In this document: positions 1 to 7,468 of the stretch, in pieces
Layout: each line of letters begins with the position of its first letter
Position numbering within the stretch: the stretch's first letter is position 1
From: CBFCZU01 sp965602635
GTDB lineage: Bacteria > Planctomycetota > Phycisphaerae > SM23-33
Direction of reading: 5' to 3'
DNA: 17,722 nucleotides
Assembly (NCBI GenBank): GCA_965602635.1
Contig: CBFCZU010000071.1
Coordinates: 1 to 17,722 of the forward strand
Program-made: the position numbers and the translations under genes
Notes under the pieces: generated by a model
What the model was told of the DNA's origin: nothing
Databases searched by the model: none
The model's input: the letters and a program-made list of their open reading frames with translations, nothing else

Positions 1-767
1 GGGTATCCGGCCACCGCCGCCGGGTCGAGCTTGTACCGCTCGGCGAACGTCGGCCAGTCCGGGAACTTCGCGAAGCCGCGGGCGAGGATCATGTTGGCCC
101 GCTTCTCGTCGGAGAGGATCTGCCGCGCCTGGCCGATGATGTCGGCGGCGATCTTTGCCGTCTTCGATCCGTCGTGCGGCGGGCGGTCGGCGGGCAGCGG
201 CGCGACGCCGGTGGCCTGGGGGTCGGTGTCGCCGATGTCGTCGTCCAGGGCGTCGCCGCGAATGACCATCAGCGCCCGGTGCTCGGCGACGGTCTCGAGC
301 AGGACCTCCACTCCGGGCGGCGGGGCGAGCTTCTCGCGGAGCCGCCCGAGGACGCGCCGGTTCTCATCGTCGCTGATCCGCCCGGCGCGGCGGTCGGTGA
401 CGTTGCCGGCCGCGTCGATCGTGCAGAAGTTCAGCCGGGCGGCGACGTCGCGCTTGGTCAGCGGGAACTCGATGCCCAAAGCGCTGAGCACGCCGCGCCC
501 GACCTGGTAAACGAGCGGGTCGTAGCCGAACAGGCCCAGGTGCCCGGGGCCCGAGCCGGGCGTGACGCCCGTGGCGATTGGCAGCAGCAGCCCCAGGGCG
601 CTGGTCGCGGCGAGCGCGTCGAGGTTTGGCGTGGCGGCCTGTTGAAGGGAGGTGCCGCCGCCGGCGTTGTCGCAGTCGCCGACGCCGTCCATGACCAGCA
701 GGACGATCCGCTTGTCGTTGGTCTTGGCCAGCGAGGAGATGAGCTTGCCGTATGCATCTGTGTGCAT
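1..767 (-). CDS. apgM: 2,3-bisphosphoglycerate-independent phosphoglycerate mutase, archaeal/ApgM type (3' end outside window)
   Basis: Interconverts 3- and 2-phosphoglycerate in glycolysis and gluconeogenesis in the cytoplasm; member of the alkaline phosphatase superfamily. The 255 visible codons hold the metal-binding start of the fold (LLVMDGVGDCDNAGG, residues 23-37), TPNLDAL at 46-52, PGSGPGHLGLFGYDP at 70-84, GRGVLSALGIEF at 90-101, and LNFCTID then DRRAGRI at 112-131. All are typical of ApgM. Ser72 in GSGPGH aligns with the nucleophile serine of GpmI (GNSEVGH). The family is about 400 aa, so roughly 150 C-terminal residues are missing here. The ATG was chosen because AAAGGTGA lies 5 nt before it. 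It begins 12 nt after the stop of the upstream membrane-protein gene, so co-transcription is likely. The coding frame is clear from motifs; other frames here are GC-rich shadows. Confidence 0.93.
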   Translation of the reverse strand, partial: MHTDAYGKLISSLAKTNDKRIVLLVMDGVGDCDNAGGGTSLQQAATPNLDALAATSALGLLLPIATGVTPGSGPGHLGLFGYDPLVYQVGRGVLSALGIEFPLTKRDVAARLNFCTIDAAGNVTDRRAGRISDDENRRVLGRLREKLAPPPGVEVLLETVAEHRALMVIRGDALDDDIGDTDPQATGVAPLPADRPPHDGSKTAKIAADIIGQARQILSDEKRANMILARGFAKFPDWPTFAERYKLDPAAVAGY

Positions 768-779
768 GTGTATCACCTT

Positions 780-2996
780 TCAGCCGGGGGGCCGTTGCCC
801 GGCTGAGAGGTTACCTGATGCGAACGTCGTTTTCCAGCCCTCTGAGCCTCGCGGCTTGAGCACGGTCCCGCGGCCGAAGGCCTCGGTGTGCTGGAGCAGG
901 ATCTCCAGCCTGGCGCGGGCGCCGGGGTCGTTGGGGCGGGCGCGGCGCTCGCGGCTGAGGATGTCCTTGGCTTCGGCCCAGTCGTACAGCGCGTCGGCGC
1001 GGCGGCGTTGGGCCTGGGCCGGCTGGCCGGCGGCGGTGTGCTCCTGCATGAGGATCATGCTGTTGGCGCCGCGCACGGTCAGCAGCCAGCCGAGGTTGCC
1101 CGCGGCCTGGGGATATTCCTTCCGGCGGCGGAGGCACTCGCGCCAGACCTCGATGGCGTGGTTGCCCCAGTTGAGGTTGAGCATGGTGACGCCGGCGTTG
1201 TGCAGTGCGAAGGCCGCCAGCGGGTCGTCGCCGGCGGCGCGGGCGACGTATGCCGCGCGGTCGAAGCTCGCCCGGTCGATGCCCGCGCTGCGGGCGAGGT
1301 CGGCGTTGGGCCCCGCCCGCCGGACGAACACCGCGTAGGTCGTCGCGACGTGCACGACGGCCCAGCGGGGCGACTCGGACAAGGCCGTCATCAGCGGGCC
1401 GGTCACCCGCGAGCTGCGGAGCACGACCGTGTTGATGCCGTGCTCGTAGGCGACGGCGTCGAAGTCGCGCCGCCCGCCCGTGCAGTCGAGAACCCACTGC
1501 ATCACCGCCGGCGGGTAGGCCCAGGTGTTGGTGAGGATGGGCACCTCCTCGACGGCGGGCCGGGCCAGGTAGAGCAGGTTGGACGAGGTGTCGTAGCCGC
1601 AGAAGACCCTGCCGGCGGGGCGGTGGGCCTTGATCCAGTCGGCCGCGTCGATCGGCAGCAGCATCTTGGAGACGCCGGCGCCGAACCGCCAGGGCCGCCT
1701 CTCGGCGAAATAGAACCGGTGCGTGATGAGCGAGAACATCCACCAGCCCGACAGGACGACGGTGACGGCCGGCAGGGCGAACCTGCCGACCCTGACGGCG
1801 TCGGCGAGGCGGAGATGACGGACGGCCCCGGCCAGCTTGCCCCAGGCGTCGCTCAGGACGATGAGGCCCAGGGGCACGAGGATCATCGCGGCCGGGGCGA
1901 TGTTCCGCCGCATCCGCAGGGAGATCACCGTCATGCCGGCGAGCACCAGCAGGGCCGCCCAGCGTCGGCGGAGCAGGGCCACCAGGCCGGCGACGGCGGC
2001 AAGGGCAAGGACCAGGGCGTAGGCGTAGGTCGCCGCCGCGGGCAGGAAGTCCCGGCTGAAGGGCGAGGTGAACTCGCCGATGGCGGCCCATGGGTGGATG
2101 CCGGGGGCGTCTGGCGGAGTGCCGGCGATGTCGTGGGCGCGGATGAACAGCAGCGCCCGCACGGGCATCAGCGCGCCGCGCAGCAGCCAGGGGTTCGCCA
2201 GCGAGGCGACCGCGCAGCCGCCGGCGGCGATGGCGAGCCACTTCAGCCGCCCGGGCGACTCGCCCGTGTCGGCGCGGGTGACGGCCCTGGCCCAGACCCA
2301 GCGGGCGAGCGGGCCGGCGAGCATCGCGCCGCTGACGGCGATGCCCAGGAGGAAGTAGCTGTGGAAGTTGACCGCCAGGACCTGCAGCGCGATCACCCCG
2401 GCCGCGGCGCGCCACCCGAAGCGCGGCGAGGCGAGCAGCACCCACTGGGCGACCAGCACGAGGTAGCCGAAAAGCTCCGGGCGGAGGCTGAACCGCTCGT
2501 ATGCGGTCATGGCCGTCAGCAGGACGCCGGCGGCGATCAGGTGCCAGCCGACCCCGCCGCGCCGCATGGCGAAGACGATCATGGCGAAGATCGCCGCCAC
2601 CATCGCGATGGGCATGACCCACAGCCCGCGCATGCCGCCGGTGTGGCGGTTCACCGCCGCCATGGCCGCCTGGCTGAGCCAGTTGGCGTTGACGAAGCGG
2701 TAGGTCTTCGTCTCGGCGTCGTAGGTGCAGCTTGGCCCGAGGCCCTGCGGCCCGGAGACGTTCTCCTGGGTGATCGGCGTCCAGATGAAGTGGTTGCTCT
2801 GAACGATCCGGCCGGTGTCGAGGAGCTGGTCGCCGTAGGCGAGGTGGTATCCGAGGTCGTAGCTGGCGACGCGGCGGACGGCGAGCATGACGGCCAGCGC
2901 GCCGGCGGCCGCCAGGGAGGCCATCGCCACCACCGCCGCCAGCTTGTCCCAACGGGAGCGGCCCCGCCGATTCACGAATTCGTCGGGCCCTGCCAT
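780..2996 (-). CDS. GT-C-like polytopic membrane protein with C-terminal TPR-like region (paralogue A)
   Basis: 738 aa. After a short cytoplasmic start there is a membrane helix (about residues 19-40), then a loop with SYDLGYHLAYG (45-55; Asp47 and His51) and NANWLSQ (103-109), then about nine more hydrophobic helices up to roughly residue 425. The Asp...His plus WL.Q pattern in the first large loop is what many bacterial GT-C superfamily proteins (distant relatives of PMT/ArnT, which use polyprenyl-linked sugars) show; the donor and acceptor cannot be read from the sequence. A soluble region follows (about 430-590), then a helical TPR-like tail (about 600-720). It is paralogous to the next upstream gene, and apgM follows 12 nt downstream. 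There is no Shine-Dalgarno; a good promoter ends 9 nt before the ATG, so translation is probably leaderless. The function as a glycosyltransferase is inferred. Confidence 0.8.
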   Translation of the reverse strand: MAGPDEFVNRRGRSRWDKLAAVVAMASLAAAGALAVMLAVRRVASYDLGYHLAYGDQLLDTGRIVQSNHFIWTPITQENVSGPQGLGPSCTYDAETKTYRFVNANWLSQAAMAAVNRHTGGMRGLWVMPIAMVAAIFAMIVFAMRRGGVGWHLIAAGVLLTAMTAYERFSLRPELFGYLVLVAQWVLLASPRFGWRAAAGVIALQVLAVNFHSYFLLGIAVSGAMLAGPLARWVWARAVTRADTGESPGRLKWLAIAAGGCAVASLANPWLLRGALMPVRALLFIRAHDIAGTPPDAPGIHPWAAIGEFTSPFSRDFLPAAATYAYALVLALAAVAGLVALLRRRWAALLVLAGMTVISLRMRRNIAPAAMILVPLGLIVLSDAWGKLAGAVRHLRLADAVRVGRFALPAVTVVLSGWWMFSLITHRFYFAERRPWRFGAGVSKMLLPIDAADWIKAHRPAGRVFCGYDTSSNLLYLARPAVEEVPILTNTWAYPPAVMQWVLDCTGGRRDFDAVAYEHGINTVVLRSSRVTGPLMTALSESPRWAVVHVATTYAVFVRRAGPNADLARSAGIDRASFDRAAYVARAAGDDPLAAFALHNAGVTMLNLNWGNHAIEVWRECLRRRKEYPQAAGNLGWLLTVRGANSMILMQEHTAAGQPAQAQRRRADALYDWAEAKDILSRERRARPNDPGARARLEILLQHTEAFGRGTVLKPRGSEGWKTTFASGNLSAGQRPPG

Positions 2997-3005
2997 GATC
3001 GGGAC

Positions 3006-3034
3006 AGTATACCGTTTAGGCAGGCCGTTGTCAC
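3006..3034 (-). promoter_or_regulatory. sigma70-type promoter of the 738-aa membrane protein gene
   Basis: On the minus strand: -35 GTGACA (3029-3034), exactly 17 nt spacer, -10 TATACT (3006-3011); each hexamer matches consensus at 5 of 6. The ATG at 2996 lies only 9 nt past the -10, so transcription would start 0-3 nt before the start codon. No purine-rich ribosome site precedes this ATG. This would make the downstream pair (membrane protein plus apgM) a leaderless operon. Confidence 0.6.
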
Positions 3035-3049
3035 GACTTATAACATCGG

Positions 3050-3067
3050 CGCGACGGCGCCGTCGCG
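3050..3067. other. 18-bp perfect palindrome after the 628-aa gene
   Basis: CGCGACGGC followed by its exact complement GCCGTCGCG, 4 nt after the stop codon of the upstream minus-strand gene and before the next gene's promoter. It could fold as a hairpin or serve as a protein site. There is no T-run after it, so it is at best a weak intrinsic terminator. Confidence 0.3.
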
Positions 3068-3071
3068 GCGG

Positions 3072-4958
3072 CTATCGGGTCTTGAGGGACGGCTCGAGGG
3101 CGACTGCCCGCTGCCAGGCGGCCTTGGCCGAGTCGGTCCAGCCCAGCGCCGCCAGCAGGCGGGCCGCGTCGAGCAGGGCGGCGCCCGGGATCGGGTCGGT
3201 CGCGGCGATGCGGTCGAGGAACTCGGCGCCCGTCGCGTCGCGCTCGGCGAGGGCGTGGGCGGCCGCGAGCTCCGCCGTCGCCCCGGCGCGCCGCACGAAC
3301 ACCACGCACCGGCTGCTGACCTGCACCGGCGCCCACTCGCCGCTGCCCGCGAGCAGCCGGATGAGCGGCGGGACACGTCGCGTGAAGCGCACGGCCACCG
3401 TGGTGATGTTGTACTCGGCCACGAGGGCCTTGAACCGGCGGAGGTCGGGCGAGGGGCTGACGAAGGTGCTCTCCACCTGGCGGATGACGTACGGCGGCAC
3501 GGCCCAGGTGTTGGTCAGGACGGGCACCTCGTAGTCGCCGCCGGTCAGGTGCAGCAGGTTGGAGGAGTTGGAGAAGTTGCACCAGAGGTTCCCGGCGGGT
3601 CGGTGGTTCCTGATCCACTCGGCCGCCTCCACGGGCAGCATTACCTTGGAGGCGCCCAGTCCGAACCGCCAGCTCCGCCGCTGGTCGGAGAAGTAGAAGC
3701 GGCTGCGGACGACCGCGACGGTCCACCAGGCGGCCAGGGCGGTGAGGGCAACTGCGGCGAGGCACGCGGCCGGATTGGCGAGGCGCTTGAGCCTGCCTGC
3801 GGCGAGCCGCGGCCGCAGCCGGCGGCATTCGCCTGCCAGGAGGACCGCCGCCAGCGGCACCGGCAGCATCGCCCCGAGGGCGATGTTCCGACGGGCCTGG
3901 TACGAGACGGCCACCATGCCGGCCATGATCAGCGCCCAGCCCCAGCGGCGTCGTGCCAGCGCCGCCAGCATCGCCGCGGCGACCACGACAAGCACGACGA
4001 CGTAGGCGGTGGACGAGCGGTAGGCCCGCAGGCTTTCGTGCAGCGTCGCGCTGAACTCGCCCACGAAGGCCCAGACGTGCGAGCCCGGCCCGGGCATCCG
4101 GCCGATGATCTGGTGCTTGCTGAGATACAGCAGCGTCCGGATGGGGAAGACGGCGCCGCGGACGAACCAGGGATTGACCAGTGCCGCGGCCGCCGCGCCG
4201 CCGGCGGCAACGCCCAGCCACCTGAGGCGCGGGCGCAGCTCGGCGGTGCCGGCGAGGGTGACCGTCCGCGCCCACAGCCAGCGGAGCATGGCGTCGGCGA
4301 ACATTGCCGCGGTCACGCCGATGCCCAGCAGGAAGTAGCTGTGAAAGTTGACGGCCAGCACCTGAAGCGCGATCACCCCCGCCGCCCGCCGCGGGCCGAA
4401 GCGCTCCCCGACGAGCAGCGCGCACTGGCCGAGAAGCATCAGGTAGCCCAGCAGCTCGGGGCGGAGGTCGAATCGCTCGTAGGACGTCACCGCTATCAGC
4501 ACGACGGCGGCCGCGACCCAGTGCCACGGTGCCTCGCCGCGGCGCATGATGACCACGATGACGGCGAAGATGCCCGCCACCAGCGCGGCGCGGAAGATGC
4601 TCAGGGCGAGCATCCCGCCCGTCCGGGCCACGGCCGCCAGCACGACCTGGCTGAGCCAGTTGGCGTTGACGAAGGAGTAGGTCTTCGCGGCGGGGTCGAA
4701 CTCACAGCCCGGGCCGAGCTGCTCCGGGTCGGCGAGGACCTCTCCGTCCAGGCGGGTATAGACGAACCGGTTGGTCTGGACGATTTGCCCGGTGCGGAGG
4801 AAGTGCTCCCCGTAGGCGAGGTGGTAGCCGATGTCGTAGCTCGTGATCGGCCTGACCGCCAGTGCCGCCGCGAAGGCCGCCGCCGCGACCATCGCCGTCA
4901 TCCCGGCCGAGCGGACCGCGGCGCTCGCCTCGCTGCCATTCACCTGGCCGTCGTTCAT
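3072..4958 (-). CDS. GT-C-like polytopic membrane protein (paralogue B)
   Basis: 628 aa, same architecture as the 738-aa neighbour: N-terminal helix (about 21-36), loop motif SYDIGYHLAYG (40-50; Asp42, His46), FVNANWLSQ, YERFDLRPELLGYL, LQVLAVNFHSYFLLGIG, RRNIALGAM, and a soluble C-terminal part with WRFGLGASKVMLP, NHRPAGNLWC and PVLTNTWA. Nearly every block has a counterpart in the neighbour, and one 60-bp segment (4321-4380 against 2341-2400) matches at 54 positions, so the two arose by tandem duplication. The tail is shorter: a single TPR-like unit (GAALLDAARLLAALGW...AWQRAVALEP) against a longer helical region in the paralogue. The Asp/His loop suggests a GT-C glycosyltransferase using a polyprenyl-phosphate sugar, but this is inference. 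The start has no Shine-Dalgarno and follows its promoter by 9 nt. Confidence 0.8.
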   Translation of the reverse strand: MNDGQVNGSEASAAVRSAGMTAMVAAAAFAAALAVRPITSYDIGYHLAYGEHFLRTGQIVQTNRFVYTRLDGEVLADPEQLGPGCEFDPAAKTYSFVNANWLSQVVLAAVARTGGMLALSIFRAALVAGIFAVIVVIMRRGEAPWHWVAAAVVLIAVTSYERFDLRPELLGYLMLLGQCALLVGERFGPRRAAGVIALQVLAVNFHSYFLLGIGVTAAMFADAMLRWLWARTVTLAGTAELRPRLRWLGVAAGGAAAAALVNPWFVRGAVFPIRTLLYLSKHQIIGRMPGPGSHVWAFVGEFSATLHESLRAYRSSTAYVVVLVVVAAAMLAALARRRWGWALIMAGMVAVSYQARRNIALGAMLPVPLAAVLLAGECRRLRPRLAAGRLKRLANPAACLAAVALTALAAWWTVAVVRSRFYFSDQRRSWRFGLGASKVMLPVEAAEWIRNHRPAGNLWCNFSNSSNLLHLTGGDYEVPVLTNTWAVPPYVIRQVESTFVSPSPDLRRFKALVAEYNITTVAVRFTRRVPPLIRLLAGSGEWAPVQVSSRCVVFVRRAGATAELAAAHALAERDATGAEFLDRIAATDPIPGAALLDAARLLAALGWTDSAKAAWQRAVALEPSLKTR

Positions 4959-4967
4959 GGCGGGGCG

Positions 4968-4996
4968 ATTGTAGCGGTGGCGGCTGGGCTTGTCAC
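4968..4996 (-). promoter_or_regulatory. sigma70-type promoter of the 628-aa membrane protein gene
   Basis: Minus strand: -35 GTGACA (4991-4996), 17 nt spacer, -10 TACAAT (4968-4973), then 9 nt to the ATG at 4958. Both hexamers match consensus at 5 of 6. The -35 hexamer, spacer length and distance to ATG are identical to those of the paralogue's promoter. Predicted transcript is leaderless or has 1-3 extra nucleotides. Confidence 0.6.
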
Positions 4997-5010
4997 GCCG
5001 CCCGGGCGGC
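4997..5010. other. 14-bp palindrome beside the -35 box in the divergent region
   Basis: GCCGCCC/GGGCGGC, a perfect palindrome that directly abuts the outer edge of the minus-strand -35 box in the 131-bp region between two divergent genes. The position suits an operator, but short GC palindromes are common in such GC-rich DNA. Confidence 0.2.
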
Positions 5011-5089
5011 CCGGCCCGGCGGGCGAATCGTCACTTGACAAAACGCCGCCGCGGCGGTGACGTATGCCCTCGGTCATAAGGAGAGCGAC

Positions 5090-7222
5090 ATGTCTGATAG
5101 GTCCGGGCTGTGCATCCTGGCGATTCGTGCGACGTTCGCGGCGGCGGCCCTGGGCCTGTGCGCTTCGGCCGCGGCCGCCGAGAAAGCGGAAGCCGAGAAG
5201 GTGACGCTCTCGGCCTCCGACGCGGCGGTGACGGTCGATCGTGCGACGGGGATGGTCACGTCGATTCGCGTGGGCGCCTCGGGCGAGGAGATGGTGCGGC
5301 GCCACCCGGCCGGCAGCGAGCTGCCCTCGGCATACGTGGAGGTTGTCGATCAGCTCGACCATCGCCGCTACCGCCCGCTGTCGCACAAGTCGTCCGTCAG
5401 CAACTGGAAGCTCGCCGGCGAGGGGCCCAAGCGGTCGCTCAGCTTCACCCAGCAGTATGCCGGCGCGCCGTTCTCGATCGCCCACACCTTCCGCCCCACG
5501 CCCGCGGGGATCCGCTGGGAGGCGGCCCTGCGACTCGCCGAGGGCGAGAAGCGCAACCGCTCCGTGCAGGTGAGCTGGATGCTGCCGCTGCCCATGGGGT
5601 GGATGTTCTGGGGCCCCAACGACACCACCGCCCGCCGCACCGACGGGGTCAATCCATACCGCTTCGTTTACGGCCACACCGACCACGCCACCCACGGGCT
5701 GATCATCCCGCTTGTCGGGGTGTGGGGGCGGCGCGGCGGGGCGGCCGTCTTCAGCCCGCCGGACGTCCGCAAGGTCCAGATCATCTTCGACGTTTTCACG
5801 CAGGACATCGGCGACCCGCCCAAGGGCGTCTTCCGCAAGCCCCAGGACCTCCAGATGCTCAGGGTGCTGCACGACCTGGTCGGCCTGCGCCCGGGCAAGG
5901 AGCTGCGCCTGGCCGTCTGCTTGGCCGGAACGCGCGGCGACTGGCGCGGCGTCATGGGACACTACGTCGGAAGCTACCCGGAGTTGTTCGAGCCCGTGCC
6001 CGCTGCCAGGAAGTACGAGGGAATGTACGGCATCACCAACGCCAGCCGCATCCAGCGCGAGATCGACCGGCTCAAGACACGCAAGATAACCTGCCTGGAG
6101 ATCCACGGGCACTTCCCCGAGTACGGCGTGTACGTGACCGCCGAGGCCATGAAAGATCCCGACCTGAAGTGGCGCTGCCGCCCGCACCTGGCGGGGGAGC
6201 TTTCGCTGGCGAGCAATCGCCGCATCGTCACGGCCCTTGAGAAGGCGGGCATGCACCCGTTCATGTACTTCTACAACGTCCACGCCAACGAGGAGACGAT
6301 CAAGAAGCGCTGGCCCCAGGACATGATGGTGGACGAGCGCGGCCGGACCATCCGCCAGTACCACGGCGAGCCCGGCCTCCGCGCCCTGCCGGGCAGCGGC
6401 TTCGGCAAGCACCTCATCGAGCAGATGGACCTGCTGCTCAAGGCCTACCCCGAGGCGCCGGGCTTCTTCGTGGACAACTTCTCGATCCAGTGGCTCTCGG
6501 TGGCCCAGGACGACGGCGTGACCATGATCCGCAACCGCCCCGGCTACGACATGAACCGCAACCACCAGGACGTCGGGCCGATCTGCTTCGCCAAGGCGCA
6601 CAAGGCCGGCAAGATCATCATGGTCAACAAGCTCGCCACCATCGAGAGCGGGCGGGGGGTGGACATGGTGCTGGTGGAGCACATGAGCACATACGGGGCC
6701 AGGATGCACGCCTTCGCATGCGTGTACCGGTCGTTCTTCCCGCTGGAGTGGTCGTATCGCCGCGGCAGCGGCTTTGTGGAGCGGTGCATGCAGCATCTGC
6801 TGATCTGGGGCGGCACGCCGGCGGCGACCATCTCGCGCCGGCGGACGGAGGACATCGACGCCTACCGCCCGCTGACCGACGCGATGATCGGCAAGCGGTG
6901 GGTCTTCGACGCCGACCCGCTGCGCCTCCCGGCCGGTTACGAAGGGCAAATCTTCCGCATAGACAAGGCCGCGCCGCGCGCCGGCGACGTGGTGGTGACG
7001 GTGGTTGACCTGACCAGCTCCTGGCGGGACGAGAAGCTCGCCGAGGGCAAGACGGTGGAGGTAAACCTCCCCGAGTCCGACGAGCTGACCAAGGCCACGT
7101 GGATCAGCCCCGGCGCCGCGGGCGCCAAGCCGCGCGCCTGCGAGATCACCCGCAGCGGCAAGCGGCTGACGGTCGCCCTGCCGCCGGTCGGCGCCGCCGG
7201 CGTCCTCCGCCTGAGCCGGTAG
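5090..7222 (+). CDS. Secreted glycoside-hydrolase-like protein (beta-sandwich plus TIM barrel)
   Basis: 710 aa. The ATG at 5090 is chosen because AAGGAG sits 6 nt upstream and a signal peptide follows at once: basic start, hydrophobic core, Ala-rich end, likely cut after Ala30. An in-frame GTG 33 nt earlier would spoil this. Residues about 35-320 look like the N-terminal beta-sandwich of retaining alpha-glycosidases (for example SIAHTFRPTPAGIRWEAAL). From about 330 strands of a (beta/alpha)8 barrel appear: ITCLEIHGHFPEYGVY, PFMYFYNVHAN, GFFVDNFS (Asp462) and VDMVLVEHMS (Glu530). A short beta domain closes the protein. Asp462 and Glu530 are candidate catalytic residues. The layout recalls clan GH-D, GH101-like or DUF6259-like hydrolases; the exact family and substrate are unknown. 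Export suggests action on an extracellular or periplasmic glycan. Confidence 0.7.
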   Translation: MSDRSGLCILAIRATFAAAALGLCASAAAAEKAEAEKVTLSASDAAVTVDRATGMVTSIRVGASGEEMVRRHPAGSELPSAYVEVVDQLDHRRYRPLSHKSSVSNWKLAGEGPKRSLSFTQQYAGAPFSIAHTFRPTPAGIRWEAALRLAEGEKRNRSVQVSWMLPLPMGWMFWGPNDTTARRTDGVNPYRFVYGHTDHATHGLIIPLVGVWGRRGGAAVFSPPDVRKVQIIFDVFTQDIGDPPKGVFRKPQDLQMLRVLHDLVGLRPGKELRLAVCLAGTRGDWRGVMGHYVGSYPELFEPVPAARKYEGMYGITNASRIQREIDRLKTRKITCLEIHGHFPEYGVYVTAEAMKDPDLKWRCRPHLAGELSLASNRRIVTALEKAGMHPFMYFYNVHANEETIKKRWPQDMMVDERGRTIRQYHGEPGLRALPGSGFGKHLIEQMDLLLKAYPEAPGFFVDNFSIQWLSVAQDDGVTMIRNRPGYDMNRNHQDVGPICFAKAHKAGKIIMVNKLATIESGRGVDMVLVEHMSTYGARMHAFACVYRSFFPLEWSYRRGSGFVERCMQHLLIWGGTPAATISRRRTEDIDAYRPLTDAMIGKRWVFDADPLRLPAGYEGQIFRIDKAAPRAGDVVVTVVDLTSSWRDEKLAEGKTVEVNLPESDELTKATWISPGAAGAKPRACEITRSGKRLTVALPPVGAAGVLRLSR

Positions 7223-7330
7223 GGCCGAGGCGCGCCGCGAGTGAGCCGGTGCGTTACGGCAGAGAAGGACGGGACATGGCGAGCAGGCCGGAACCCTACA
7301 TCCTGAACGTGGCAGAGAAGTGAGCCCCCC

Positions 7331-7358
7331 CTGACCATCGCCCTGCCGCCGGTCGGTG
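7331..7358 (+). pseudogene. Remnant resembling the 3' end of the preceding hydrolase gene
   Basis: Matches 7166-7193, inside the last codons of the hydrolase gene, at 25 of 28 positions, with a 19-nt identical core (TCGCCCTGCCGCCGGTCGG). Translated it gives LTIALPPVGG against LTVALPPVGA. The frame then runs into unrelated sequence. This looks like what is left of a second, deleted paralogue or of a local tandem duplication. The rest of the 7223-7468 gap holds a 15-codon ORF with a fair ribosome site and the -10-like sequence listed separately. Confidence 0.45.
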
Positions 7359-7415
7359 GATCGGCGGGGAGCCGAATCGCTGCTGCCGCCGCGGCCCGCC
7401 GGCCGAGGTATATGG

Positions 7416-7421
7416 TAGAAT
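7416..7421 (+). promoter_or_regulatory. Possible -10 box for the 66-aa coiled-coil gene
   Basis: TAGAAT in a short AT-rich patch (7409-7421) within GC-rich DNA, 5 of 6 to consensus. No convincing -35 lies 16-18 nt upstream. A GTG in frame with the downstream gene lies 8 nt after it (7430), which would again allow leaderless initiation. Confidence 0.3.
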
Positions 7422-7468
7422 GAGTATCAGTGCCATGCTCCGGCGGCTTGCGGGGCGGGAGTCACGGA

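Noticed and set aside
174..806. Plus-strand frame opposite apgM
   Set aside because: The minus-strand frame carries unmistakable ApgM motifs through the whole interval.
888..5060. A 1390-codon open frame on the plus strand antisense to both membrane-protein genes
   Set aside because: Translation is Gly/Ala/Arg/Asp/His-rich without domains, and it spans two real genes and their promoters. It is a GC-bias shadow.
4955..6949. A 664-codon antisense frame across the hydrolase gene
   Set aside because: Low-complexity His/Asp/Leu/Val composition, no ribosome site and no recognisable motif; the opposite strand has a signal peptide, ribosome site and barrel motifs.
7276..7323. 15-codon ORF with AAGGA upstream
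   Set aside because: Too short to support as a gene; it sits in a region with signs of decay and has no recognisable product.
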